Below, piece after piece: positions 14,030-22,475 of a DNA stretch of 39,098 bases. The translations under genes and the position numbers were made by a program. The notes under the pieces are model-generated. The model was given only the letters and a program-made list of their open reading frames with translations. It was not told the origin of the DNA and did not search any database. Location: positions 5,086,868-5,125,965 of the forward strand of contig NZ_CP024866.1 in the NCBI RefSeq assembly GCF_004136015.1. Reading direction: 5' to 3'. Source of the DNA: Pseudomonas sp. ACM7. Lineage in GTDB: Bacteria; Pseudomonadota; Gammaproteobacteria; Pseudomonadales; Pseudomonadaceae. The stretch's first letter is position 1, and each line of letters starts with the position of its first letter.

Positions 14030-15607
14030 TCAGAACCGGTATTTGAAGTTGAGGGCGACGTTGTCGCGGTCGGCCAACGGGGCGTTGTTGGCGTTGCCCA
14101 GGTAGGCGTTGTAACGGGCTTCAACGGTGAAGTTGCCCAGATAGCGCCACGAGCTGCCGATGCTCGCGCGGTCGTCGCCCTGGCCTGAGTTGATCGAGCC
14201 CACCAGTGCGCTGTCATGCTGGGCGGCGGTGCTGTAGGTGACGGGCACCGACATGTCCCAGCCGCTGAACACGTTGTTGTAATCGAAGTTCGCCTGAACC
14301 GTGTAACCGAAGGCGTCGCGGTCATAGACCAGGCTGTCGGTGCCCGGCAACGAGAATCCGGGGGCCAATGTCACAGGTTCCGACTTGTCGTTGCTGAGCA
14401 CGGTGTTGTAGACCAGCTCACCGATGAGAGTGGTGTTGTCGGCCCATGATGTCGGGCCGAGCACGTAGATCATCGACGTCTGCGCCTGCATGGTTTTGCC
14501 GCGTACCGGGCTTGAGAAACCGTTGTCGACCATCACTGGCTGACCGTCGCGGTAGCTGACTTCACCGGCCCAGCTCACGCTGCCCAGCACCGTGGCGAAA
14601 CTCGCGCCGTACAGGTCGATGTTGTCGAAATATCGCACTCGGTAGTGCCCCAGGTCGGTCTGGAAATCCAGTGACGGGGTCTTGTCGTGGTATCGCGAGT
14701 AGTAGAGGCCGAACTCGGTGTTGTTCAGCGACTCTGCCGCATAGGTCAGGGCCACACCGTATTGGCCGCTGTCGCTCGGCTTGTCGTCACCCAGGCGTGT
14801 CAGGAAACCGCTGGCGTCGTTGAAACCGCCCTCGTCGATGAAATCGGTGGTGGAGAAGTAACTACCCACGCCGAACAACTCGGTTTTTTCCCATTTGTAT
14901 TGGTAGTAGGCCTGCAGGTCGAGGCTGTCGGTCAGGCTGAACTGCGTGAACAATTGGCCGACGGGCAGCAAGATCTCCTTGACCTCAACCCCGGGAGTGG
15001 TCGACTTGGTCGCATCCACCGGGCTCTGGGCGGCGGAAATGCCGGGGTAGAACAGGCTTTCACCCCAGCTCACCACCTGATTGCCGAGCCGCGCGTTGAA
15101 GTTGTGGCCACCGATGTCCCAGGTGCCATACGCGTAGTAATCGAGCATGCGCAGTTCATTGCGGTGTTGATCGATGGTGTCCTGGGAGAACCGGTCGGGA
15201 CGGTTGCAATGACCACCGGCGAAGCAGTTCGAGGTGCCCGTGTCGTTGTCGTTGCCCTGATCGTAAACGTTGTCGTAGAACCCCGTCCCACGCAGGAACA
15301 CGCCGTAGTCCTCACGCCATTTGATGTTGGCCTCGGTGAGAAAACCGCTGCGGTTGTTGATCAGGCTGCCTTTGTCGAACGCGTTGTCGCCATCGTTGCC
15401 GTTGGCATTGGCCGTCAGCTTGTGATCGCGAGACTCGGCCCGCCAGGCCAGGCTGTACGTCAGTGTGGTATCCCAGTCGACGCTCAAATCCTCGTTCGGC
15501 TGGAAACTCATGGCGCTGGCTTGACTGCCCAGTCCACCAGCCAGCAAGAGCATGGCCAGCTGTACGCGAGGGTGCAGCGTTTGTGGGGCGATTATTGTTT
15601 TTATCAT
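14030..15607 (-). CDS. DUF1302 family outer-membrane (porin-like) protein
   Basis: 525 residues. A signal peptide (about residues 1-32, ending SQASA) precedes MSFQPNEDLSVDWDTTLTYS, the usual DUF1302 start. The C-terminus ends in aromatic YRF, as expected for an outer-membrane beta barrel. The body alternates aromatic and polar residues with frequent Asp and Asn turns. It is the first gene of the unit with DUF1329. The operator at 15703-15718 lies 95 bp upstream, and GAGGA precedes the start. It is likely an entry channel for hydrophobic substrates. Confidence 0.88.
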   Translation of the reverse strand: MIKTIIAPQTLHPRVQLAMLLLAGGLGSQASAMSFQPNEDLSVDWDTTLTYSLAWRAESRDHKLTANANGNDGDNAFDKGSLINNRSGFLTEANIKWREDYGVFLRGTGFYDNVYDQGNDNDTGTSNCFAGGHCNRPDRFSQDTIDQHRNELRMLDYYAYGTWDIGGHNFNARLGNQVVSWGESLFYPGISAAQSPVDATKSTTPGVEVKEILLPVGQLFTQFSLTDSLDLQAYYQYKWEKTELFGVGSYFSTTDFIDEGGFNDASGFLTRLGDDKPSDSGQYGVALTYAAESLNNTEFGLYYSRYHDKTPSLDFQTDLGHYRVRYFDNIDLYGASFATVLGSVSWAGEVSYRDGQPVMVDNGFSSPVRGKTMQAQTSMIYVLGPTSWADNTTLIGELVYNTVLSNDKSEPVTLAPGFSLPGTDSLVYDRDAFGYTVQANFDYNNVFSGWDMSVPVTYSTAAQHDSALVGSINSGQGDDRASIGSSWRYLGNFTVEARYNAYLGNANNAPLADRDNVALNFKYRF

Positions 15608-15674
15608 GTCGTCCTCATGCCCAGGTCAGACCTGCCCGACCTGCATTTCAGGGGGGTGATTGGTGCTGTGGGCG

Positions 15675-15718
15675 ACTATGGAGTCAGCTTTCGAGCGCAA
15701 CATCGTCCAAGCGGACTA
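15675..15718 (-). promoter_or_regulatory. Steroid-type operator/promoter for DUF1302-DUF1329
   Basis: The minus-strand box TAGTCCGCTTGGACGA (15703-15718) is followed after 22 nt by CATAGT (15675-15680). Confidence 0.68.
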
Positions 15719-15752
15719 AGCGATTTGCACAGGGCCGGCAACGCCGGATCCT

Positions 15753-15841
15753 TGTAGGAGCTGTCGAGTGCAACGAGGCTGCGATCTTTTGATCTGGCCT
15801 TTTAAAAGATCGCAGCCTCGTTGCACTCGACAGCTCCTACA
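15753..15841. repeat. 38-bp perfect inverted repeat (GATCGCAGCCTCGTTGCACTC family)
   Basis: The arms 15753-15790 and 15804-15841 are exact reverse complements around 13 nt. They begin TGTAGGAGCTGTCGAGTGC. A near-identical copy is at 21271-21366. It separates the two outward-facing operators of the DUF1302/kstD divergent region. Confidence 0.9.
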
Positions 15842-15868
15842 GGGGATCAGGGGGCTGCAGTCTGCGCT

Positions 15869-15912
15869 TAGTCCCATCGGACGATGACCGTTCAGGACAC
15901 GCGGCGAACAAT
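15869..15912 (+). promoter_or_regulatory. Steroid-type operator/promoter for kstD
   Basis: The box TAGTCCCATCGGACGA (15869-15884) is followed after 22 nt by AACAAT (15907-15912). The kstD start is about 105 bp from the box, giving a long untranslated leader. Confidence 0.7.
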
Positions 15913-15988
15913 CCCGAGACCGACTGCACCGGGCGAAGATCTGGCGGCGGCGGTTTTTGCCTGATGGGCGCTGAGCAAGGGTGATCGC

Positions 15989-17731
15989 ATGAAAGCTGCC
16001 GGGATCAAATGGGATGAGTGCTGCGATGTACTGGTGATTGGCTCCGGAGCGGGGGGAATGACTGCGGCGCTGCGTGCCCACGATCTGGGGCTCAATGCGC
16101 TATTGATCGAGAAGAGCACCGAATACGGCGGCACCTCGGCGGTGTCCGGCGGCGGCATCTGGATACCTGACAACCATCGGATCAAAGCCCTGGGCGGCAG
16201 TGATTCAGCGGAAGAAGCGATTGCCTATATCCGTGCGGTGACCCATGGCGAGATCGATGACGGACGTATCGAAGCCTATGTCGAACACGGTCGCGAGATG
16301 GTCGAATACCTTGAGCAACAGACCCGCGTGCGTTTCGAGGCGCAGCCTCGCTATGCCGATTACTACCCGGAAGTCGAAGGCGGAAAACCGGGCTACCGCT
16401 CCATGGACCCGCAACCGTTTGACGCCGCCGAACTGGGTGAGGAATTTCTGCGCATGCGTGCGCCATCCCCCGGAACACTGATGATGGGACGCATGGCGAT
16501 GACCATGAAAGAGGCGCAGGTTCTGCTGTGTCGTGGCCCTGGCTGGTTGCGACTGACGCTGCGGGTGATGTGGCGTTACTGGCGTGACCGCGAGGGGCGG
16601 CGGCTGTCACGCCGCGACCGTTTCCTGACCCTTGGCAATGCATTGATCGGCGCCTTGCGCTGTTCGTTGCAGGATCGCGGCAAGTCCCTTTGGCTGAACT
16701 GTGCACTGGAAGAACTGCTGCTCGTTGGTGATCGGGTTGGCGGCGCTCGCGTCTGTCGCGACGGGCAATTACTCAACGTCAAGGCACGCTACGGCGTGAT
16801 CATCGCGGCCGGTGGTTTCGAGCGTAATCAGGCGATGCGTACGCAGTATCTGCCACAGCCGACCCAGGCCACCTGGAGTGCCACACCGCCGCACAATACC
16901 GGTGACGGCATTCGCGCCGGTCAGGCAATCGGTGCTCGCACTGCGCTGATGGACCATAGCTGGTGGGCGCCGACCACTCATGTCCAGGGTGAGGAAAAAC
17001 AGCGCGCGCTGTTCGTCGAACGGACCTTGCCTGGCTGCGTGCTGGTCAACTCTGCCGGCGAACGCTTCGTCAACGAAGCCGCGCCCTATACCGATATCGT
17101 TTACGCGATGTACGCCAACAATCGCGAAGGCGCGGTGAGTGTGCCGTGCTGGATGGTGTTCGACGCCGAATTCCGCCGCAAGTACCCCTGCGGCGCGTTA
17201 CTACCAGGCTACGCGCAGCCCGATTGGCAGCTGCCCGAGCATCTGCGCGAGTACTTTTACAAGGCTGCGAGTTTGCAGGCGCTGGCAGAAAAAATCGGCG
17301 TCGACGGTGCCGGTCTGGTCCGTACGGTGCAGCGTTTCAACGGCATGGCTGTGCAGGGTGTCGATGCTGATTTCCATAAAGGTGAATCGTTGTTCGATCG
17401 CTACTACGGTGATCCGAATGTGCAGCCCAATCCTTGCCTGGCGCCGTTGCTCAAAGGTCCGTTCTACGCCGTGCGCATTGATGCCGGGGATATCGGCACC
17501 AAGGGTGGTTTGCTGACCGATGTTCACGCCCGCGTGTTGCATGAGGACGGGCAACCCATCAACGGTTTGTATGCCATCGGCAACAGCGCCGCTTCGATGA
17601 TGGGGCGCACGTACCCGGGTGCCGGTTCGACCATCGGCCCGGCAATGACCTTCGGTTACGTGGCGGCCAATCACATCAAGTGTCAGAGCGAGACCAACTC
17701 GGCCAAAAGCCTGTTCAGGAGCGTCGAATGA
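15989..17731 (+). CDS. kstD: 3-ketosteroid delta1-dehydrogenase
   Basis: 580 residues, a flavoprotein of the KstD family. The FAD motif GSGAGG is at 18-23 and is followed by EKSTEYGGTSAVSGGGIW (about 42-59), typical of 3-ketosteroid dehydrogenases. The C-terminal part has the family segments FYAVRIDAGDIGTKGG and YPGAGSTIGPAMTFGY, the latter close to actinobacterial KstD. It introduces the C1-C2 double bond in ring A; with 9alpha-hydroxylation this opens ring B. The start has AAGGGTGA upstream. It overlaps the next SDR by 4 nt (ATGA). A delta4(5alpha) activity is the main alternative. Confidence 0.85.
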   Translation: MKAAGIKWDECCDVLVIGSGAGGMTAALRAHDLGLNALLIEKSTEYGGTSAVSGGGIWIPDNHRIKALGGSDSAEEAIAYIRAVTHGEIDDGRIEAYVEHGREMVEYLEQQTRVRFEAQPRYADYYPEVEGGKPGYRSMDPQPFDAAELGEEFLRMRAPSPGTLMMGRMAMTMKEAQVLLCRGPGWLRLTLRVMWRYWRDREGRRLSRRDRFLTLGNALIGALRCSLQDRGKSLWLNCALEELLLVGDRVGGARVCRDGQLLNVKARYGVIIAAGGFERNQAMRTQYLPQPTQATWSATPPHNTGDGIRAGQAIGARTALMDHSWWAPTTHVQGEEKQRALFVERTLPGCVLVNSAGERFVNEAAPYTDIVYAMYANNREGAVSVPCWMVFDAEFRRKYPCGALLPGYAQPDWQLPEHLREYFYKAASLQALAEKIGVDGAGLVRTVQRFNGMAVQGVDADFHKGESLFDRYYGDPNVQPNPCLAPLLKGPFYAVRIDAGDIGTKGGLLTDVHARVLHEDGQPINGLYAIGNSAASMMGRTYPGAGSTIGPAMTFGYVAANHIKCQSETNSAKSLFRSVE

Positions 17732-18606
17732 ATCAGCCACTTAAACAAGTCGCGGTGGTGACCGGCGCCAGTCGCGGGGTCGGTCAGGGCATCGCCCTGG
17801 CCCTTGGCGCTGCGGGCATGACGGTGTTCGTCACCGGACGTGCGCCGGAGCAGGGTGGATCGAATTTGTATGGGCATGCATTGCGCGGCTCACTCAAGGA
17901 CACGGCTGCCGCGATTACTGCGGCAGGTGGGCGGGGGATCGCGGTGGTCTGCGATCATGCCGATGATGCGCAGGTCCAGGCACTGTTCGCCCGGGTTGAA
18001 AAAGAATGTGGGCAACTGGATTTGCTGGTGAACAATGCCGCGTTTATTCATGACCAGTTGATTGAACCGGGACCTTTCTGGGAGAAGCCGCTGGACCTGG
18101 TGCGGATCCTCGACGTTGGTCTGCGTTCGGCTTATATCGCCAGTTATCACGCCGCGCCGTTGTTGCTGCGCAGCGGTCGAGGGCTGATCTGTTTCACCTC
18201 GTCATTCGGTGCCGGGTGTTACATGCATGGTCCTGCATATGGCGCGCAAAAAGCGGGTTGCGACAAGTTGGCGGCCGACATGGCCATCGACTTCGAGGGG
18301 CGAGGCGTGGCGGCGTTATCGCTATGGCTCGGCCCGCAATTGACCGAACGCACCCGGATAGCCGGCGAGCAACATGGCGAGCAATACAAGGCCTTTCTGG
18401 CAGATGCCGAAACCCCGCAATTCAATGGCCGGGTGATTCACGCATTGCTCAATGACCCGCAGTTGATGACGTTCTCCGGGCAGACATTAATCACCGCCGA
18501 AATCGCCGCCGGTTACGGCATCTGCGAAGCCGGCGGCCGCCAGCCACCTTCCCACCGCGCCATGCTCGGCGACCCGCGCCAGCAGCATCCGGCACGGGTG
18601 ATCTAG
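17728..18606 (+). CDS. Short-chain dehydrogenase/reductase, DHRS1-like
   Basis: 292 residues. TGASRGVG is at 12-19, NNAA at 102-105, and the catalytic residues are Ser158 or Ser159, Tyr171 and Lys175 (YGAQK). Thr-Gly-Arg after the second strand suggests NADP(H). The long insertion after residue 40 and the extended C-terminus resemble the DHRS1 subgroup rather than FabG. It is translationally coupled to kstD by the ATGA overlap with a CAGGAG site inside the kstD end, which implies a role next to delta1-dehydrogenation. The substrate is unknown. Confidence 0.8.
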   Translation: MNQPLKQVAVVTGASRGVGQGIALALGAAGMTVFVTGRAPEQGGSNLYGHALRGSLKDTAAAITAAGGRGIAVVCDHADDAQVQALFARVEKECGQLDLLVNNAAFIHDQLIEPGPFWEKPLDLVRILDVGLRSAYIASYHAAPLLLRSGRGLICFTSSFGAGCYMHGPAYGAQKAGCDKLAADMAIDFEGRGVAALSLWLGPQLTERTRIAGEQHGEQYKAFLADAETPQFNGRVIHALLNDPQLMTFSGQTLITAEIAAGYGICEAGGRQPPSHRAMLGDPRQQHPARVI

Positions 18607-18635
18607 TCCACATTCGGCAGGTCAAACACAAAACC

Positions 18636-18729
18636 CTGTGGGAGCGAGCTTGCTCGCGATAGCGGAGTATCAGCCGACATCAATGTTGGATGTGTTGACC
18701 TCATCGCGAGCAAGCTCGCTCCCACAGGG
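18636..18729. repeat. REPIN between convergent genes
   Basis: CTGTGGGAGCGAGCTTGCTC is mirrored by GCGAGCAAGCTCGCTCCCAC, with the spacer CATCAATGTTGGATGTG. It fills the 130-bp gap between the convergent SDR and fadD3 genes and could act as a bidirectional transcript end. Confidence 0.88.
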
Positions 18730-18736
18730 GGTGCGT

Positions 18737-20317
18737 TTAATTGACTGGCTGCAAAGCCCACTCACGCAACACATTCTTGGTCACTTTGCCCGCTGCGTTG
18801 AGCGGCATGCTCTCAAGCACCCGCACCCGGCGCGGGACTTTGTAGTTGGCCATCTGCTCGCGGCACCAGGCGAGGAATCGGGCCTGCTCGATTTCTATGC
18901 CCGGAGCTGGCAGCAGGAACGCCATTGCCACTTCACCAAGACGTTCATCGGGGATGCCGATCACCGCGACCTGGGCCACGCCGGGGTAGGTCAGCAAACA
19001 GTGTTCGATCTCCGCCGGGTACACATTGAAACCTCCAGTGATGAACATGTCTTTGAGGCGGTCGGTGATGCGCAGGTAACCCTGTTCGTCGAGCACGCCG
19101 ATGTCCCCGGTGTGCAACCAGCCGTCGGCATCGAGGACTTCCCGGCTGGCCTGCGGATCATTGAAATAACCCTGCATCAGGTTGTAGCCGCGCACCTGAA
19201 CCTCGCCGGGAACGTCGGCCGGCTGGCTGCGGCCGGTGTTGCCAACGCAGCGAATTTCCACACCGGGCATGGCCCGGCCGCTAGTGTTGGCCACCAATTC
19301 CGGCGAATCACCAGGACGGCAGATCGTCGCAAAACCACAGACTTCGGTAAGACCGTAGGCGGTGACGATGGTGGCAAAGCCCAGTTCGTCGCGCATACGC
19401 CGGATCATCTCCACCGGAATCGCCGCGGCACCCGTCACCGCTACCCGCAATGACGTCAGGTCAAATTCGCTGCGTTGCGGATGGGCAAGCAATGACTGAT
19501 AGAGCGTCGGCGGGCCGGGCAGCACGGTGATCCGTTCGCGCTCGACGCATTCAAGCACCGCCTGCACATCGAACACCTGCTGCGGCACGATGGTGCAGCC
19601 GCGCATCAGCGCCGCCAGCCAACCGGCCTTGTATCCGAAGGAATGGAAGAACGGATTGACGATCAGGTAGCGATCGCCCTCACGCAAACCCACCACCTCG
19701 CTCCAGTCGCGCACCACCCGCAGGTTTTGTCCATGGTTGGTCATCACGCCTTTGGGCTTGCCGGTGGTGCCCGAGGTGAACAGCAGGTCGGACAGCGCTT
19801 GCGGGCCAAAGCTTTGTTCGCGGGTTCGCAGGGACAATTGCGAAACGTCTGCGCCCAGGTTGAGGAAGTCATCCCAGTTCAGGGTGCCCGAACCACCGTC
19901 GCGCAAGGTGACGATCTGCCGTAGCGCCGGCAGTGCTTCAGACGCCAGCATGCGCGGGTAATCGGCACCCAGAAATTCACCGATGGCAAACAGCACGCAG
20001 GCACCGCTTTCGCGAAGGATGTAACCAGCCTCGCTGCCCTTCATGCGGGTGTTGAGTGGCACCAGTGCTGCGCCGACACTTTGTAGCGCACCGGCGGCCA
20101 CGATCCATTCCCACATATTAGGCGCCCAGATCGCCACCCGATCCCCGGCTTGAACGTCCAGTGCCAGTAGCGCGCGGGCGGCTTGGCGGCGCAGTTGATC
20201 GAGTTCCCGGTAGCTGATCGAGCGCCCGTCATCCTCGATGGCCGGGCGGTCGCCGTAGGCCTGGGCAGCGTTGGCGAACAGTTGAGCGATGGTCAGTGCG
20301 GTTGCGACAGGCGGCAT
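18737..20317 (-). CDS. fadD3: HIP-CoA ligase (acyl-CoA synthetase)
   Basis: 526 residues of the adenylate-forming family. The AMP-binding loop TSGTTGKPKG is at 181-190, with AYGLTE and GWLHTGD further on, and the C-terminal catalytic lysine lies in AAGKVTK (near 512-518). Long stretches resemble mycobacterial FadD3: NPFFHSFGYKAG, ITVLPGPPTLYQSLL and GGFNVYPAEIE. FadD3 activates HIP, the C/D-ring propanoate released by HsaD, to its CoA ester and so opens the CoA-dependent half of the pathway. The start at 20317 has GGGGAGG upstream. It lies 72 bp after an SDR gene in the same unit. Confidence 0.88.
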   Translation of the reverse strand: MPPVATALTIAQLFANAAQAYGDRPAIEDDGRSISYRELDQLRRQAARALLALDVQAGDRVAIWAPNMWEWIVAAGALQSVGAALVPLNTRMKGSEAGYILRESGACVLFAIGEFLGADYPRMLASEALPALRQIVTLRDGGSGTLNWDDFLNLGADVSQLSLRTREQSFGPQALSDLLFTSGTTGKPKGVMTNHGQNLRVVRDWSEVVGLREGDRYLIVNPFFHSFGYKAGWLAALMRGCTIVPQQVFDVQAVLECVERERITVLPGPPTLYQSLLAHPQRSEFDLTSLRVAVTGAAAIPVEMIRRMRDELGFATIVTAYGLTEVCGFATICRPGDSPELVANTSGRAMPGVEIRCVGNTGRSQPADVPGEVQVRGYNLMQGYFNDPQASREVLDADGWLHTGDIGVLDEQGYLRITDRLKDMFITGGFNVYPAEIEHCLLTYPGVAQVAVIGIPDERLGEVAMAFLLPAPGIEIEQARFLAWCREQMANYKVPRRVRVLESMPLNAAGKVTKNVLREWALQPVN

Positions 20318-20389
20318 GGGGCCTCCCCGGTTAGAAGACAGTGGCGAAAAAGGGAGTGGGCCGGGCAGGGCGCCCGGCCGGATAGCGAA

Positions 20390-21136
20390 TTACTGGGCGG
20401 GCGGGGCGAAGCGGCGACCGGCGGAGAAACCACCGTCCACGGCGATCATCTGGCCGCTGACAAAGGACGCTTCGTCTGACGCCAGGAACAGCGCGACGTT
20501 GGCCACTTCTTCCGGTTGCCCGGAGCGGTTGAGCATGTGCTGCGAGGCGAAGAAGGCGTGGAAGGCTTCCTGCTCGCGGACCATGCTGGTCATCGGCGTT
20601 TCGATCAGGCCGGGGCACAAGCCGTTGACGCGGACATTGGCGTAGCCGTAATCAATGGCCATCGAGCGGGTCAGCTGGTTGATGCCGCCCTTGGAGACGT
20701 TATAAGCAACGTTGCCGTCGCAGCCTTGCAGGCCGAAGATCGAGCCGACATTGATGATCGAACCGCTACGTTGGGACACCATCGATTCCAGCGCGTATTT
20801 GCTGGTGAGCATGCTGCCCGTCAGGTTGATGTCCATCACCCGTTGCCAGTTGGCGGTGGTGGTCTGGGTCACGCTGCCCTGATCGGCAACGCCGGCTGCG
20901 TTGACCAGCACGTCGATGCGCCCGAAGTGGCCGATGACTTCTTGCATGACCTGCTGGACCTGCGCTTCATCGCGCACATCGAGGGTCATGAACAGGCCAG
21001 GGAAATCCGCCGGTGCGGTGCCGATGTCCAGCCCGACCACTTGCGCGCCTTCAGCGGCGAAGCGGCGCACACAGGCCAGACCGATCCCTGAAGCGCCGCC
21101 GGTAACCACCGCGACCTTGTTCTGCAAACGAGCCAT
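20390..21136 (-). CDS. Short-chain dehydrogenase/reductase
   Basis: 248 residues, a compact FabG-like SDR. TGGASGIG is at 12-19, NAAG at 79-82, and Ser132, Tyr145 and Lys149 form the catalytic set. Asp37 after the second strand suggests NAD(H). The start at 21136 follows AGAGGTG. It is first in a unit with fadD3, with the operator 70 bp upstream. A role on HIP or its CoA esters is plausible; IpdF-type activity is one candidate but cannot be assigned from sequence. A GC-rich hairpin (about 20359-20379) lies in the gap to fadD3. Confidence 0.82.
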   Translation of the reverse strand: MARLQNKVAVVTGGASGIGLACVRRFAAEGAQVVGLDIGTAPADFPGLFMTLDVRDEAQVQQVMQEVIGHFGRIDVLVNAAGVADQGSVTQTTTANWQRVMDINLTGSMLTSKYALESMVSQRSGSIINVGSIFGLQGCDGNVAYNVSKGGINQLTRSMAIDYGYANVRVNGLCPGLIETPMTSMVREQEAFHAFFASQHMLNRSGQPEEVANVALFLASDEASFVSGQMIAVDGGFSAGRRFAPPAQ

Positions 21137-21177
21137 AACTGCACCTCTTTTATTGTTGTGGGCTAATGCTGTGGCCG

Positions 21178-21221
21178 AGTCTAACCGCAGACCCGACCAA
21201 GGTGATCGTCCGTTGAGACTA
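21178..21221 (-). promoter_or_regulatory. Steroid-type operator/promoter for SDR-fadD3
   Basis: The minus-strand box TAGTCTCAACGGACGA (21206-21221) is followed after 22 nt by TAGACT (21178-21183). Confidence 0.65.
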
Positions 21222-21270
21222 TGGCGACAGAGCGTCTCAATTGGGGAATGCTCTGGCTCTCGAACCCCCC

Positions 21271-21366
21271 TGTAGGAGCTGTGGAGTGCAACGAGGCTGC
21301 GATCTTTTGATCTTGCCTTTGAAAAACCAAAAGATCGCAGCCTCGTTGCACTCGACAGCTCCTACA
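21271..21366. repeat. 38-bp inverted repeat (second copy of the 15753 family)
   Basis: The arms 21271-21308 and 21329-21366 pair with one mismatch (GTGGAG versus GTCGAG). The arms are the same sequence as at 15753-15841. It lies between kshB (ending 21380) and the promoter of the SDR-fadD3 unit and may end kshB transcription. Confidence 0.88.
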
Positions 21367-21379
21367 GGGGAGCGCGTAC

Positions 21380-22462
21380 TCAGTCAGGGAATTTCAGCCG
21401 CACCCGGGCACCGGTCGGACGGCTCTGGCACGCCAGCGTCCAGCCCTCGGCCAGCTCCTTGGCGCTGAGCACATCGTTGCGCGCGAGCTGGATTTCGCCT
21501 TCCGCGACCACGCACATGCAAGCTCCGCAAAACCCTTCTTCACAGGATGAAGGCACGTCGAGGCCAGCGGCCTTGCAACTTTGCAGCAGGGTGTCGCCAG
21601 GACGACAAGCGATTTCGTGTTGCTGACCATCGAGCTCGACAATCAGCGCCTCGCACTGCGATCCGAGGGCCGCGGCCCGAGCCAGGGTTGCTTCAGCGAG
21701 TAGTTCGTCGGGATCCGGAGGTGAGACAAAGCGTTCGACATGGATGCATTCGGCGGCTTCGCCCAGTCCCAGCAACGTCCGCTCCACAGTGTCCATGAAC
21801 GGCCCCGGTCCGCAGATAAAGTAGTCACCACAAGCCGAACCGCGCAGCAGATGACGCACCTGGGCGTCGGTCAGGAAACCCTGAACCGAGTCGAGGACGT
21901 GCACCACGTGCAGTTGATCAGGATGCGCCTTGATCAACTGACACAACTCATCCTTGAAAATCACCGAGGCTTCATCACGGTTGGCGTAGATCAACTTGAT
22001 TGGCCGCCGGCTGCTGCGCAGCGTCGATTTGAGTATGGAAAACACCGGAGTGATGCCCGATCCTCCACCGAACAGCACCAGCGGTCTATCAACTGATTGC
22101 TCCTCGTTCAGGCAGAAATGCCCCGCCGGCGGCAACACCTCCAGCCAGTCACCGACCTGGACTTCGTTCATCCAGTTCGACACCCGGCCGCCCTCGACCC
22201 GTTTCACCGTGACCTTGGGCCGTGCATCCGACAGTGGCGAGCTGGCCATGGAGTAACAGCGGGTCAACAGCTTGCCGGCGCAAGGCACGCGAAAGGTCAG
22301 GAACTGGCCCGGTTTGTAACGAAAGCGCTCACGCAAGGTTGGCGGTATATCCAGCACCAGCGAGCGCGCATCAAAGGTCTCGTCGATCACCGCGCACACT
22401 TGCAATGAGTAGCTTCCCGTCGCTGATTCGGCCGGTGTCAGGTTCTGCTGTTGCGTGCCCAT
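21380..22462 (-). CDS. kshB: 3-ketosteroid 9alpha-hydroxylase, ferredoxin reductase component
   Basis: 360 residues. The order is an FAD-binding reductase domain (RCYSMASSP at 68-76), an NAD-binding domain (GGGSGITP at 132-139) and a C-terminal plant-type [2Fe-2S] domain with Cys307, Cys312, Cys315 and Cys345. This is the KshB/PaaE/HmpX-like architecture. It passes electrons from NADH to KshA. The ATG at 22462 is preferred, with GAGG six bases upstream; a GTG at 22468 would overlap that site. It is the last gene of a four-gene unit with hsaB, 13 nt after the SDR. KshA itself is encoded 12 kb away. Confidence 0.87.
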   Translation of the reverse strand: MGTQQQNLTPAESATGSYSLQVCAVIDETFDARSLVLDIPPTLRERFRYKPGQFLTFRVPCAGKLLTRCYSMASSPLSDARPKVTVKRVEGGRVSNWMNEVQVGDWLEVLPPAGHFCLNEEQSVDRPLVLFGGGSGITPVFSILKSTLRSSRRPIKLIYANRDEASVIFKDELCQLIKAHPDQLHVVHVLDSVQGFLTDAQVRHLLRGSACGDYFICGPGPFMDTVERTLLGLGEAAECIHVERFVSPPDPDELLAEATLARAAALGSQCEALIVELDGQQHEIACRPGDTLLQSCKAAGLDVPSSCEEGFCGACMCVVAEGEIQLARNDVLSAKELAEGWTLACQSRPTGARVRLKFPD

Positions 22463-22475
22463 GTTCACCTCGGCC

